This document shows positions 20,820-32,465 of a stretch of DNA of 64,000 nucleotides, piece by piece. The DNA is from Streptomyces sp. DH24 (GTDB taxonomy: Bacteria > Actinomycetota > Actinomycetes > Streptomycetales > Streptomycetaceae), in contig NZ_JARVKW010000015.1 in NCBI RefSeq assembly GCF_029813775.1, forward strand, positions 1-64,000. The letters are read 5' to 3'. Within the stretch, counting starts at the first letter, position 1. Each line of letters opens with the position of its first letter. Under the pieces are notes generated by a model. That model was not told where the DNA came from, made no database searches, and worked only from the letters and a program-made list of their open reading frames with translations. The position numbers and the translations under genes were made by a program.

Positions 20820-22064
20820 ATGCGCACCTCACGTGACATCCGTACCGCGAACCGCTACGAGGTGCTGCGCCAGATCATCGCCGAGTCGCCCACGTCCCGG
20901 CCGGAGTTGGCGGCGGCCACCGGTCTGAGCCTCGCCACGGTCGCCACGCTCGTCGGCGAACTGCTCGACCTGGGGATGATCACGGAGGTCGGCTTCGAGG
21001 ACTCGGCGGGCGGGCGCCCGCGCGGGCTGGTGGCCGTCAACGCGTCCGGGGGCGCGCTGATCGGCGTGGACATCGCGGAGACGTACGTCCGGGTCGAGCT
21101 GTTCGACCTGGCGCTGACCGTGCTGGCCCGCGCGGACGAGCGGATGCGCCCCGGCGAGAGCCGCCCGGAGCAGGTGGTCGGGCATGTCGCCGCGGCCGTC
21201 GGCTCGGTGGTCGCGCGGGCCGGTGTGGAGGGCGCGCGGGTGCTCGGCGTCGGGGTGAGCGTGCCCGGGCAGGTGGACCGCGCCACGGGGCGCTCGGAGT
21301 ACGCGCCGAACTGGGACTGGCACGACGTGCCGCTCCTCGATCTGCTCGCCGAGCACATCGGCCATCCGCTGTACCTGGACAACCCGCTGCGGGCCTGCGC
21401 GGTGGCCGAGCTGTGGTTCGGGGCCGCGCGGGGCCGCGGGGACGCCGTCGTGGTCAACCTGGGAACCGGCGTCGGCGCGGGCCTCGTGCTGGGCGGCGGG
21501 CTGCACCGGGGCGTCAGCAACAGCGCCGGCGAGTGGGGCCACACCACGCTCGTCCTGGACGGGCGGCCGTGCCACTGCGGCAACCGCGGGTGCGTCGAGA
21601 CGTACGTCGGGGCGCCCGGGATCATGCTGAACCTGCGGGAGTCGGACCCCGGCAGCGCGCTGCTGCGGCCCGGGGACCAGACCGCGACGATCGACGCGCT
21701 CGCCCGCGGGGTCGCGGCGCACGACCCGGTGGCCGTCGAGGTCGTCCGGGACACCGCCCGTTACCTGGGCGCCGGGATCGCGGATCTCGTCAACGTGCTC
21801 AATCCCGAGGTGATCGTGCTGAGCAGCTGGGTCGCGGCCACGCTCGGCGAGCCCCTGGTGCGCGAGGTGCGCGAGGCGGTCGTCCGGCACGCGCTCGGGC
21901 GGCCGCTCGCCGCCACCGAGATCGTCCTGTCCCCGATCCCCACCGACCCGGTGTGCCTGGGCGCCGCCACGTTCGCGCTGGAGGGCGCGCTCCAGTCGGT
22001 CGGGCAGCGCAACACCGCCGGGCGCGCCTCCCACGCGAGAAGCCGTATCGCACCGTCGTCGTGA
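20820..22064 (+). CDS. ROK family transcriptional regulator
   Basis: 414 residues. A MarR-like winged helix (RPELAAATGLSLATVATLVGEL) is followed by a sugar-kinase fold with the ROK zinc motif CHCGNRGCVETY and the DxGxT-like ATP site IGVDIAETYVRVELFD. Lack of a clear kinase catalytic signature suits a repressor. Such regulators sense sugars and control nearby uptake and hydrolase genes; lacZ lies just downstream, with a decayed permease between. ATG 20820 is chosen; GTG 20817 directly before it is equally possible. Confidence 0.88.
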   Translation: MRTSRDIRTANRYEVLRQIIAESPTSRPELAAATGLSLATVATLVGELLDLGMITEVGFEDSAGGRPRGLVAVNASGGALIGVDIAETYVRVELFDLALTVLARADERMRPGESRPEQVVGHVAAAVGSVVARAGVEGARVLGVGVSVPGQVDRATGRSEYAPNWDWHDVPLLDLLAEHIGHPLYLDNPLRACAVAELWFGAARGRGDAVVVNLGTGVGAGLVLGGGLHRGVSNSAGEWGHTTLVLDGRPCHCGNRGCVETYVGAPGIMLNLRESDPGSALLRPGDQTATIDALARGVAAHDPVAVEVVRDTARYLGAGIADLVNVLNPEVIVLSSWVAATLGEPLVREVREAVVRHALGRPLAATEIVLSPIPTDPVCLGAATFALEGALQSVGQRNTAGRASHARSRIAPSS

Positions 22065-22111
22065 CGGCGGAGCGGCCGGGAGGTCACCGGGGCGGACCGG
22101 CGCGGCGGGCC

Positions 22112-22210
22112 GGTTCGGCGGGCTGGTCCGGCGGGCCAGTGCGGTGGGCTGGTGGCGGGCCAGTGCGGTGGGCTGGTCCGGCGGGCCGGTCCGGCGGGCC
22201 GGTTCGGTGG
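22112..22210 (+). repeat. 13-bp tandem repeat, GGTCCGGCGGGCC type
   Basis: Seven consecutive units of 13 bases (one of 11) plus a partial one, alternating GGTCCGGCGGGCC and AGTGCGGTGGGCT. The block ends exactly where the permease remnant begins, so it may mark a deletion junction. Confidence 0.85.
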
Positions 22211-22211
22211 T

Positions 22212-25437
<3,226 letters not shown>

Positions 25438-25452
25438 TCCCGGCGGCACCGC

Positions 25453-25494
25453 CCGCCGCGGCCGGCGAGCCGAGGGGCGCGCCGGCCGCGGCGG
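25453..25494. terminator. 15-bp perfect hairpin between convergent genes
   Basis: Arms 25453-25467 and 25480-25494 pair perfectly with a 12-base loop. It lies between the lacZ stop and the stop of the leftward gene, so it can end transcription from both sides. Confidence 0.75.
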
Positions 25495-25498
25495 TCGG

Positions 25499-26011
25499 TC
25501 AGTGGTCCGCGCAGCAGGGCGTCGGGTCCGGGACCTCGATGGGCACGTGGACGCCGCGCGAGGCGGGCATCACGGTGAGGACCAGTTCGCCGTTCCGCCA
25601 CTGCGGCCGCACATGGTCGCGGGTCGCCACGAGGGCGTCCGGCGGCGGCGCGTCCGGTGACCCGAGCCGGGCGACGCGGTCGATCGCGGAGCGGCCGAGC
25701 AGTTCCGCGACGGTGAGCGTGCCGGTCAGGGCGGCGGCGCCCGGGTAGAGCACCGCCCTGCCGTACGGGTCCGGGACGCCCGCCGTCACCCGGTGGCCGT
25801 CGGCGGTGAGCCGTTCCCGGGCGGTGCGCAGGAGCGGCTCGGACGCGAAGGTGAGGGACACGGCGACGCGCGGACGGTCGCCGCGCACGAGGTGGGTGCA
25901 GCCGAACACGTCCTCGGGGAGGGCGGGTCCGGCCGCCAGCGCGTGCAGCAGACGGTCGGCGGCGCGCAGTTCCCGGGCCCCCGTGTCCAGCGTGAGGGCG
26001 TGCGGGGTCAC
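25499..26011 (-). CDS. conserved hypothetical protein coupled to PHP gene
   Basis: 170 residues from GTG 26011, which overlaps the upstream stop codon by four bases (GTGA), so translation is coupled. No family is recognised. The sequence has a basic middle (DRLLHALAAGPALPEDVFGC), a predicted mixed alpha/beta pattern and a C terminus with PTPCCADH. Strict coupling to the metallohydrolase suggests a shared task. No signal peptide is visible. Confidence 0.6.
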   Translation of the reverse strand: MTPHALTLDTGARELRAADRLLHALAAGPALPEDVFGCTHLVRGDRPRVAVSLTFASEPLLRTARERLTADGHRVTAGVPDPYGRAVLYPGAAALTGTLTVAELLGRSAIDRVARLGSPDAPPPDALVATRDHVRPQWRNGELVLTVMPASRGVHVPIEVPDPTPCCADH

Positions 26012-27717
26012 GACGGCAGGACCCACACCGGGTTGGAGTAGAACCACAGGTCGAGCCACGGGTCGGCGTCGCCGACGACGTCGAGGGCGGGGCCGGCCGG
26101 GTCGACGGCCGCGCCCATGGCGCCGACGGCGGACCGGTTGCCGTCGGTACCGCGCAACCGGACGTACAGCGGGCGGTCGACGCGGCCGAGGTCGTAGGTG
26201 AGGCGGACGGTGCCGGCGGTCTGGTTCACCTCGTAGGACTTCACGACCCTGGCGGTCGGGGCGGTGAAGGTGTCCTGGTCGGCGACGGGTCCGGTGACGT
26301 CGCCCTGGATGACGTCGACGCGGGCCAGGCTGGGGAGGAATCCGGCCCAGTTGGGGCCGCCGGCGAGGGCGACGTCGGCGGTGAGGGTGACGCGGGAGCC
26401 CTTCTTGACGTGCAGGGCGCCGCCGAGGGTGGCCCACTTGCCGGCGCCGGAGACACGCACGTCGAGGCCGCTGATCAGCTGGCCGTGGTCGACCCAGACG
26501 CGGCCGGCGCGGATGCCGTCCATGACGGCGGCGTAGGAGAAGCCGTCGGCGCCGACGTGGGTGCGGCTGTACTGGCCGGGCCAGTAGTCGCCCTGGGTGA
26601 CGTCGATCCGGCCGCCGTAGACGGGGTCCTCGTAGCGGCCGTTGGCGTTGAAGTCGCCGCCGGGGCCGCGCACGGCGGTGTCGGCGTAGACCTGGTGGGA
26701 GTCGGAGTTGGCGGTGATCCACCAGGGCTTGCCCTCGGCGAGGAGGCTGTCCCACAGGCCGCCGACGGTGGCGGTCATCCAGTCGAAGCCGCCCCAGGTG
26801 CGGTAGCTCTCCAGGGGGTAGCCGGGGAAGGAGTTGGCACCGGGGTTGTTGTCGTAGATGCCGCGGGCGCGGCCCATGCCGAGCGGCTGGGGCAGGCCGG
26901 CGGCCTGGTGGCCGGGGGCGCCCTCGAAGCCGACGGCGATCTGGTGGGCCGGGTCGGTGGCGTCGCGCCAGGCGCGGATCTCGTGCGGGGAGTCGACGCC
27001 GCGGCGGGCCGGGTGGTTGGCGAGCATCAGCGCGTCCTTGATCATGCGGCGCTTGATCTGCTCGCCGAGGAAGGCCAGGCCGGCGACGGCCAGTGCCTCG
27101 TTGGCGGGGGTGGAGTCGGAGGCGCCCTTGACGCTGCCGTCGTAGTCGGTCTCGAACTGCTTGAGGACGGAGACCTCGTTGCTGCCGGGGTGCACGAAGA
27201 CGGTGCCGTGCTCGGCGGCCGGGATGTTCCACTCCAGGCCCTGGAAGACGAGGGTGTCCTCGTGGGCGGCGCGGGCCGCCTTGATGTCCGGGTTGACCTT
27301 CTCGACGCCGATCCTGGCGTGCGTGGTGCTGCCGTGGTCGGTGATGACGAGCCAGTCCATGCCGTGCTTGGCGCCCTGGCGGACCTGGTCGACGACGCGG
27401 TACTTGCCGTCGCTGCTGTACTGGGTGTGGATGTGGTGGTCGCCGGCCAGCCACAGGAAGCCCTTGGTGCGGCGGCCGTTGGTGGCGGCGGCGGCCGGGG
27501 CGGCGCCGGCGGTCTGGCCGAGGACGCTGCCGGTGGCGAGCCCGGCGCCGAGGAGGCCGGCGCGGCGCAGCAGGGAGCGGCGCGACTGCTGGTCGGGGGT
27601 CAGGGCCTCGTCGGGTACGGAGGTGTCGAGGGCGGCGGGCAGGGGTGCCGTCGTCTCGTGCCCGTGGTGGTGGTCGTGTCCGTGACCGTGGTGGTGATGC
27701 CCGTGCCCGTGTCCCAT
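26008..27717 (-). CDS. Tat-exported PHP-type metallohydrolase, His-rich N terminus
   Basis: 569 residues. The first 20 include GHGHGHHHHGHGHDHHHGH, a metal-binding tract. A twin-arginine signal follows (QSRRSLLRRAGLLGAGLATG), so the folded enzyme is probably exported. The catalytic PHP part has GDHHIHTQYSSDG, VITDHGSTTH, LANHPARRG and NSDSHQ, giving the metal ligands of the CehA/McbA-like group, which hydrolyses esters or phosphoesters. A C-terminal beta domain follows. The His tract precedes rather than follows the Tat motif, which is unusual. ATG 27717 has GGGAGG upstream. Confidence 0.85.
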   Translation of the reverse strand: MGHGHGHHHHGHGHDHHHGHETTAPLPAALDTSVPDEALTPDQQSRRSLLRRAGLLGAGLATGSVLGQTAGAAPAAAATNGRRTKGFLWLAGDHHIHTQYSSDGKYRVVDQVRQGAKHGMDWLVITDHGSTTHARIGVEKVNPDIKAARAAHEDTLVFQGLEWNIPAAEHGTVFVHPGSNEVSVLKQFETDYDGSVKGASDSTPANEALAVAGLAFLGEQIKRRMIKDALMLANHPARRGVDSPHEIRAWRDATDPAHQIAVGFEGAPGHQAAGLPQPLGMGRARGIYDNNPGANSFPGYPLESYRTWGGFDWMTATVGGLWDSLLAEGKPWWITANSDSHQVYADTAVRGPGGDFNANGRYEDPVYGGRIDVTQGDYWPGQYSRTHVGADGFSYAAVMDGIRAGRVWVDHGQLISGLDVRVSGAGKWATLGGALHVKKGSRVTLTADVALAGGPNWAGFLPSLARVDVIQGDVTGPVADQDTFTAPTARVVKSYEVNQTAGTVRLTYDLGRVDRPLYVRLRGTDGNRSAVGAMGAAVDPAGPALDVVGDADPWLDLWFYSNPVWVLPS

Positions 27718-28003
27718 GGTGTGCCTCCCGAGTGCCGCGGCCTTCTCGCGGCTGCCTTCCGCGGCGCGTTGTCGCCGCGTGGGGAGGATCAATGAGGAAG
27801 ATGAACGTTGAACGACTCATGGGCGGGCGGTGCGCGAAGGCCCGTCGGCACGTGAGAGTCCGGGGCGGGAGCCGCTCCGCCCCGGCGGGCCGCGCCCGTG
27901 CCGGCCCCTGCCCGGCGCGTCCCCCCGCACTGTGGGAAACTGCGCCCGGCCCCCGGCCCGGGCCCCGCCCGTCCCTGGCCCCGCCCCCGGAGGAATCCCG
28001 CCC

Positions 28004-28582
28004 ATGCCCCGTGCCGGTCTCAGCGCCGACCGACTCGCCGAAGCCGCCGTCGCCATGGCCGACGAGGCGGGCTTCGAGAACGTCACCCTGTCGGCGCTGG
28101 CGCGGCACTTCGGCGTGAAGGACGCCAGTCTCTACTCGCACCTCAAGGGGCTGCGGGACCTGCGGACGCGGATGGCGCTGCTCGCCGGCGCCGAACTGAT
28201 CGAGCGGATCGCGGCGGACGTCGCGGGCCGCTCGGGCCGGGACGCGCTCGCGGCGTACGCCGACGCCTACCGGGCGTACGCGCTGGAGCATCCGGGGCGG
28301 TACGCGGCCACGCAGGTCCGCGTCGACCAGGACGTCGCCGCCGCGAGCCCGGTGCTGGCCAGGACCGTCGAGGTCACCTACGGCCTGCTGCGGACGTACG
28401 GTCTCGACGAACCCGATCTCACGGACGCCGTGCGGCTGCTGCGCAGCACGTTCCACGGTTTCTGCTCGCTGGAGGCGGACGGCGGTTTCGGCGCCCCGCG
28501 TGACCTGCGGGCGTCGTGGGAGCGCATCGTGGACGCACTGCACGTCGCCCTGGAGAACTGGCCCACCCGGCCTCGCGCGTAG
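28004..28582 (+). CDS. TetR/AcrR family regulator
   Basis: 192 residues. N-terminal TetR HTH (FENVTLSALARHFGVKDASL, then YSHLKG) and a C-terminal TetR_C_33/WHG-type ligand domain (YRAYALEHPGRYAATQ; RSTFHGFCSLEADGGFG). ATG 28004 has GGAGGAAT at ideal spacing. It diverges from the PHP operon and converges with the PEP mutase-like gene. Its target may be either neighbour; no operator was identified. Confidence 0.88.
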   Translation: MPRAGLSADRLAEAAVAMADEAGFENVTLSALARHFGVKDASLYSHLKGLRDLRTRMALLAGAELIERIAADVAGRSGRDALAAYADAYRAYALEHPGRYAATQVRVDQDVAAASPVLARTVEVTYGLLRTYGLDEPDLTDAVRLLRSTFHGFCSLEADGGFGAPRDLRASWERIVDALHVALENWPTRPRA

Positions 28583-28603
28583 CGCCGGCCCCGCACGCGG
28601 CCG

Positions 28604-29353
28604 TCAGCCCCGGCTCAGTGCGCGCACGTCGTCGTACGAGGGTGTCGTCCCGGCCGGTGTCCGGCCCGCCCGCACGTCGGCCGCCGCCGCCAGGGCCGCG
28701 CCCAGCGCCCGCCGGTACAGCAGCGAGCCGAGACTGACCCGGCGTACGCCGAGGTCGGCGAGGTGGGGCAGGCCGGGTCCGGCGGGCGTGTAGAGGACGT
28801 TGAGGGGGACGTCGAGCCGGCGCACCAAGGCGGCGATGGCGCTGGGGTCGGTGAGGCCGGGCACGAACACGCCGTCGGCGCCCGCCCGTTGGTAGGCGTC
28901 GAGCCGGTCGAGGGTGCCGGTGCCGTCGCCGAGCCAGTGGGTGTCGGTGCGGGCGTTGACGAACAGCCCGGGGGCGGCCTCCTTCACGGCGCGGATCTTC
29001 GCCGCGTGCCGGTCGGCGGGGCCGAGCCCGTCCTCCAGGTTGATGCCGGCGGCCCCGGCGACGTACAGCCGGTGCGCGAACCCGGCCACCTCGTCGGGGT
29101 CGTCGCTGAAGCCGTCCTCCGCGTCCACGGACAGCGGGAACGGCTCGGAGCCGAGGGTGAGCGCCAGTCGGAGGGTGTGCTCGCGGGTGGCCGACGTGCC
29201 GTCCGGGACACCGGCCGCCGCGGCCACGCCCAGGCTGGTCGTGCCGACGGCACGGAAGCCCTCGGCGGCCAGGGCGACGGCGGAGGCGTGGTCCCAGGCG
29301 TTGGGGAGCAGCAGGGGCTCGTCGGCGTGGTGGAGGTCGGCGAAGTCGCTCAT
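28604..29353 (-). CDS. isocitrate lyase/PEP mutase family protein
   Basis: 249 residues, alpha/beta barrel. Motifs LLLPNAWDHASA, VGTTSLG, PLSVDAEDGF, GINLEDG and LFVNARTD match the PEP mutase/carboxyvinyl-carboxyphosphonate mutase-like group that makes or breaks C-C or P-C bonds at alpha-oxo acids. The exact substrate is unknown in most members. No ribosome site precedes ATG 29353, so a leaderless transcript is possible. Confidence 0.85.
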   Translation of the reverse strand: MSDFADLHHADEPLLLPNAWDHASAVALAAEGFRAVGTTSLGVAAAAGVPDGTSATREHTLRLALTLGSEPFPLSVDAEDGFSDDPDEVAGFAHRLYVAGAAGINLEDGLGPADRHAAKIRAVKEAAPGLFVNARTDTHWLGDGTGTLDRLDAYQRAGADGVFVPGLTDPSAIAALVRRLDVPLNVLYTPAGPGLPHLADLGVRRVSLGSLLYRRALGAALAAAADVRAGRTPAGTTPSYDDVRALSRG

Positions 29354-29411
29354 GCGCCAACCGTAGGAGCGTGGTGCTTCGGTCTCCGCCGAAGTGTTCC
29401 GGCCGGTCCGC

Positions 29412-31121
29412 CTACTGCGGCCGCACGGACCAGGTGCCGTCCTGCGCCCGTGCGAACCGGAAGCGGCGGGTGGCTCCCGAGGCCCAGCGCACCGCGATCT
29501 CCTCGCCGTTCGGCACCTCCACCGTCACCAGATCCGCAGGCGGGGCCGGTGCGGGCTCGCCCGTCAGGCGGGCCAGCGCCACGAACAGGGTCGCGCCGTC
29601 CGTCGGACCCGTCACGCCGACGACCTGACCGGTGCCCGAGAGGCCGTGCACGGGCACGAGTTCGGCCCGCACGCCCTCCCCCGGCGTCCAGCCCGTCACC
29701 CGCACCGGCGTCCCCGGCGCCGCGCCCGCCACCAGGTGGGCGCGCACCTCGACCGGTCCCGACGCCACCACCAGGCTCACCACCTGGGCCCCGGCACCGG
29801 CGGTGTGCCGGGACGCCGCCCAGCCCTCCCCCACGCCGAGCGGAACGATGCCCGTGCGGCTCGGGTCCCCGCCGACGATCACGCTGTTGTCGTGGGCGGG
29901 CGACGGACGCGTGGCCGTCGAGTAGGCCAGGCGCGTGTAGTGGGGGTCGTAGCGGACGTCCTCGCTGCCGTGGTTGTGCAGCCGGACCAGTCCGTCCGAA
30001 CGCGTCGACTGCAGCAGCCAGTTGGGTGCCGCGACAGGGGTGAGGGCGTCGGACCGCTCGGCGGGGCCCGGCTGTTCGACCGCCGTCCACACCTCGTGGT
30101 CGGCGGGCAGGAGCAGGCCGAGGAAGCCCTTGCTCGCCCAGTACGGGGAGGCGGGGCCCGAGTAGCCCTGCAGGACGGTCTCGTCGGGGCCGTGCCAGCC
30201 CAGGGTGAGCAGGCCCCGGTCGTCCACCGCGCCCCGGTCCAGGAAGTACCGCAGCGCCCCCGACGCCAGCCGGCGCGTCTCGCCCGGCGGCAGCGGGGTC
30301 CGGCCGGTCAGCGCGCCGAGCCACAGCGGTGCGGCGGTCGCGAACCGGTAGGTCAGGGAACGGCCCTGGTGCACGGGCGCGCCGTCACCCCCGAACAGCC
30401 GGGCACAGTCGGCGAGATGGGCCTCCAGCCGGGCCCCGTAACGGTCGAGGAGGCCGGCGTCGCCGGCGAGCCAGGCGTGCAGCACCGGGTAGAGGTGCAG
30501 GGCCCAGCCGTTGTAGTGGTCGAAGGCCCGGCGCGGGCCGTCCGTGTACCAGCCACCGCCGGCGTACCACTCCTCGACGCGTGCGAGGCCCCGGTCGACG
30601 GCCGCCCGGCACGCGTCCGGCTCGTGACCGGTCTCCTGGAGGAACCCGGCGACCGTGACCGGGAACAACTCCCAGTTGCACGGCCAGGGTTCGGCGGTCA
30701 GCGCGTCGCCGAGCCAGTGGGCCGCCCGCTGCCGCACGGAGTCGTCGAGGCGGTCCCAGAGCAGGGGGCGGGTGAGCCGCAGCGCGAGCGCGATCGACGC
30801 GGCCTCCACCAGGGGCTGACCGCGGTCCTCGATGCGGGGCCACACGCCGCCCGCCCCGGCCGCCAGGCCGTCGGCGTACCGTTCGAGGACCTTCTCGTCG
30901 CGCCGGAAGGCGGCGAGCAGCAGGGTGCGGGCGTAGCCCTCCAGACCGTCCGAGAGCCGGCCCGACCAGCTGGTGCGGTCGCCGGGCAGGTGGTAGAGCG
31001 CGCGGTCGCCGGTGGCGTACGGCTCGACGGCCGCGAGGAGCGTGTCGGCCGCGGCCTCCCAGTGGGCCCGGGTGTATCCGGTGTACGGGCTGCGGGTGCG
31101 GTCGGCGGGAGGCAGTTGCAT
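29412..31121 (-). CDS. DUF2264 domain protein, likely glycan-active
   Basis: 569 residues, no signal peptide. An (alpha/alpha) barrel pattern covers about 1 to 370 (FDHYNGWALHLYPVLHAW, SKGFLGLLLPADHEVW), then a beta-rich C-terminal domain. This is the DUF2264 family, which is tied to rhamnogalacturonan and other uronic acid glycan breakdown. ATG 31121 has GAAGGA upstream. It lies directly downstream of the CE12-type acetylesterase in the same direction, with a hairpin between. Confidence 0.8.
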   Translation of the reverse strand: MQLPPADRTRSPYTGYTRAHWEAAADTLLAAVEPYATGDRALYHLPGDRTSWSGRLSDGLEGYARTLLLAAFRRDEKVLERYADGLAAGAGGVWPRIEDRGQPLVEAASIALALRLTRPLLWDRLDDSVRQRAAHWLGDALTAEPWPCNWELFPVTVAGFLQETGHEPDACRAAVDRGLARVEEWYAGGGWYTDGPRRAFDHYNGWALHLYPVLHAWLAGDAGLLDRYGARLEAHLADCARLFGGDGAPVHQGRSLTYRFATAAPLWLGALTGRTPLPPGETRRLASGALRYFLDRGAVDDRGLLTLGWHGPDETVLQGYSGPASPYWASKGFLGLLLPADHEVWTAVEQPGPAERSDALTPVAAPNWLLQSTRSDGLVRLHNHGSEDVRYDPHYTRLAYSTATRPSPAHDNSVIVGGDPSRTGIVPLGVGEGWAASRHTAGAGAQVVSLVVASGPVEVRAHLVAGAAPGTPVRVTGWTPGEGVRAELVPVHGLSGTGQVVGVTGPTDGATLFVALARLTGEPAPAPPADLVTVEVPNGEEIAVRWASGATRRFRFARAQDGTWSVRPQ

Positions 31122-31151
31122 GCGTCGTCCTTCTCGCGGGTCTCGTACGGA

Positions 31152-31188
31152 CCTGGGGGCGCCCCGGTTCCGGTCGGGGCACCCCAGG
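31152..31188 (-). terminator. hairpin after the acetylesterase gene
   Basis: CCTGGGG and CCCCAGG pair, with an inner GCCCC/GGGGC stem, 26 bases downstream of the acetylesterase stop codon and upstream of the DUF2264 gene. Confidence 0.55.
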
Positions 31189-31213
31189 AGCTCTGCCCGG
31201 ATCGGGGCGGGGC

Positions 31214-32257
31214 TCACTCCTCGCGCGTGAGGCCGTCCGGGACCAGTGCCTGGGCGACGAGTTCGTCGCGGACGAGTCCGGCGTACACCGTGGCGCCGTG
31301 CACGGAGGTGTGCGTGTTGTCGCGCTTCTCGTCGTACAGGTACAGCGCCTTGGACGCCTCGACGCCGAGGGACTCGACGAGGGCCTTCGTCTTTGCGGTG
31401 AGGTCGATCAGCGGGACGCCCTCGGCGGCGGCCACCTCGCGGACGACGGCCGGGTGGTCGACGCCGAGGCCGTTCACCAGCAGGGCGGTGCCGTTGTTCA
31501 GGGTGCCGTCGGCGTTGAACCAGCGGCGCACGACGGGGGTGACCAGGACCGGCTCGCCGCCCTTTTCGCGCACGCCGGCCACCAGGGTCTCCAGATTGGC
31601 CCGGTAGGCCGGCCCGTCGGTGGTCTTGTCGTTGTGGGCGAGCTGGATCAGGACCAGGTCGCCGGGGCGGATCAGCGGCTGGACGGTGCCGAACAGCCGG
31701 GGGTCCCGCAGGTAGCTGACGGTGCTCTCGCCGGAGTCGGCGTGGTTGGCGACGGACAGGCCCTTGCGCAGGTACCGCGGCAGTTGCTGGCCCCAGCCCG
31801 CGTAGGGGGCGGCGTCCTGGTCGCAGACCGTCGAGTCGCCGATCAGGAAGATCTGCCGGGCGTGCCGGGCGGGGGTGACGCGGATGTCGGCGAGCGCGGG
31901 CGCCGTGCCGTGGAGGGTGAGGTCGAGGCCGGGTGTCCCCGCGGCGCCGGTGGGTTCGCCCTCGGGGTCGCGCACGTCGACGGTGAAGCTGCGCGCGACG
32001 CGCTCCCCGGCCGGTACGGCCGTCTCCGGGAGCAGGGCGCGCCGGGTCTCGCCACCGACGGCGGTGCTGGACGCGGCGTCGCCGCCGAGCAGCACCTTGA
32101 CGTCGTACGTGCCGGGCGGCACGTCGAAGTGGCAGGCGGTGGCGGTGCAGTGGTCGGGGCCGAGCGACGGGGCGCGGTCGGCGGCCTGGGCGGGGACGGC
32201 GGACAGGGCGGTGCCCAGGGCGACCGCGGCCAGTACGGCGAGGTGGGGACGTCTCAT
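31214..32257 (-). CDS. secreted CE12-type rhamnogalacturonan acetylesterase
   Basis: 347 residues. A Sec signal peptide (RRPHLAVLAAVALGTALSA) is followed by a small beta domain (about 30 to 130) and an SGNH hydrolase domain. The SGNH blocks are FLIGDSTV (Ser), DSGESTVSY (Gly), LAHNDK (Asn) and DNTHTSVHGA (Asp and His). The enzyme should remove acetyl groups from pectic rhamnogalacturonan outside the cell. ATG 32257 has GGAGGAG upstream. A LacI-type operator lies at 32309. Confidence 0.88.
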   Translation of the reverse strand: MRRPHLAVLAAVALGTALSAVPAQAADRAPSLGPDHCTATACHFDVPPGTYDVKVLLGGDAASSTAVGGETRRALLPETAVPAGERVARSFTVDVRDPEGEPTGAAGTPGLDLTLHGTAPALADIRVTPARHARQIFLIGDSTVCDQDAAPYAGWGQQLPRYLRKGLSVANHADSGESTVSYLRDPRLFGTVQPLIRPGDLVLIQLAHNDKTTDGPAYRANLETLVAGVREKGGEPVLVTPVVRRWFNADGTLNNGTALLVNGLGVDHPAVVREVAAAEGVPLIDLTAKTKALVESLGVEASKALYLYDEKRDNTHTSVHGATVYAGLVRDELVAQALVPDGLTREE

Positions 32258-32308
32258 GCGGCTCCTCCAGGAGGACGACGGGCGTGGCGGCTGGACCGTA
32301 TCGCCTTG

Positions 32309-32324
32309 GGGTAAGCGCTTTCTA
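32309..32324. promoter_or_regulatory. LacI-type operator before the acetylesterase gene
   Basis: GGGTAAGCGCTTTCTA has the AAGCGCTT core and agrees with the 38163 site at 13 of 16 positions. It sits about 52 bases upstream of the ATG at 32257. Confidence 0.65.
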
Positions 32325-32412
32325 GAGGCCGGAACGCACTTTTCGCGCCGCGGAGCATGGCCGGTCGTGAAAGCTCTTTCGCAAGGGAATGCGATCGACC
32401 GGCGACAGCACA

Positions 32413-32445
32413 CCGGCCGGTGCCCGTCGGACGGGCACCGGCCGG
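32413..32445 (-). terminator. strong hairpin after the GH43-CBM13 gene
   Basis: CCGGCCGGTGCCCG pairs with CGGGCACCGGCCGG over 14 bases with a 5-base loop, 20 bases downstream of the stop codon. Confidence 0.75.
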
Positions 32446-32465
32446 ACGTGTGACCCGGTGGGGCG

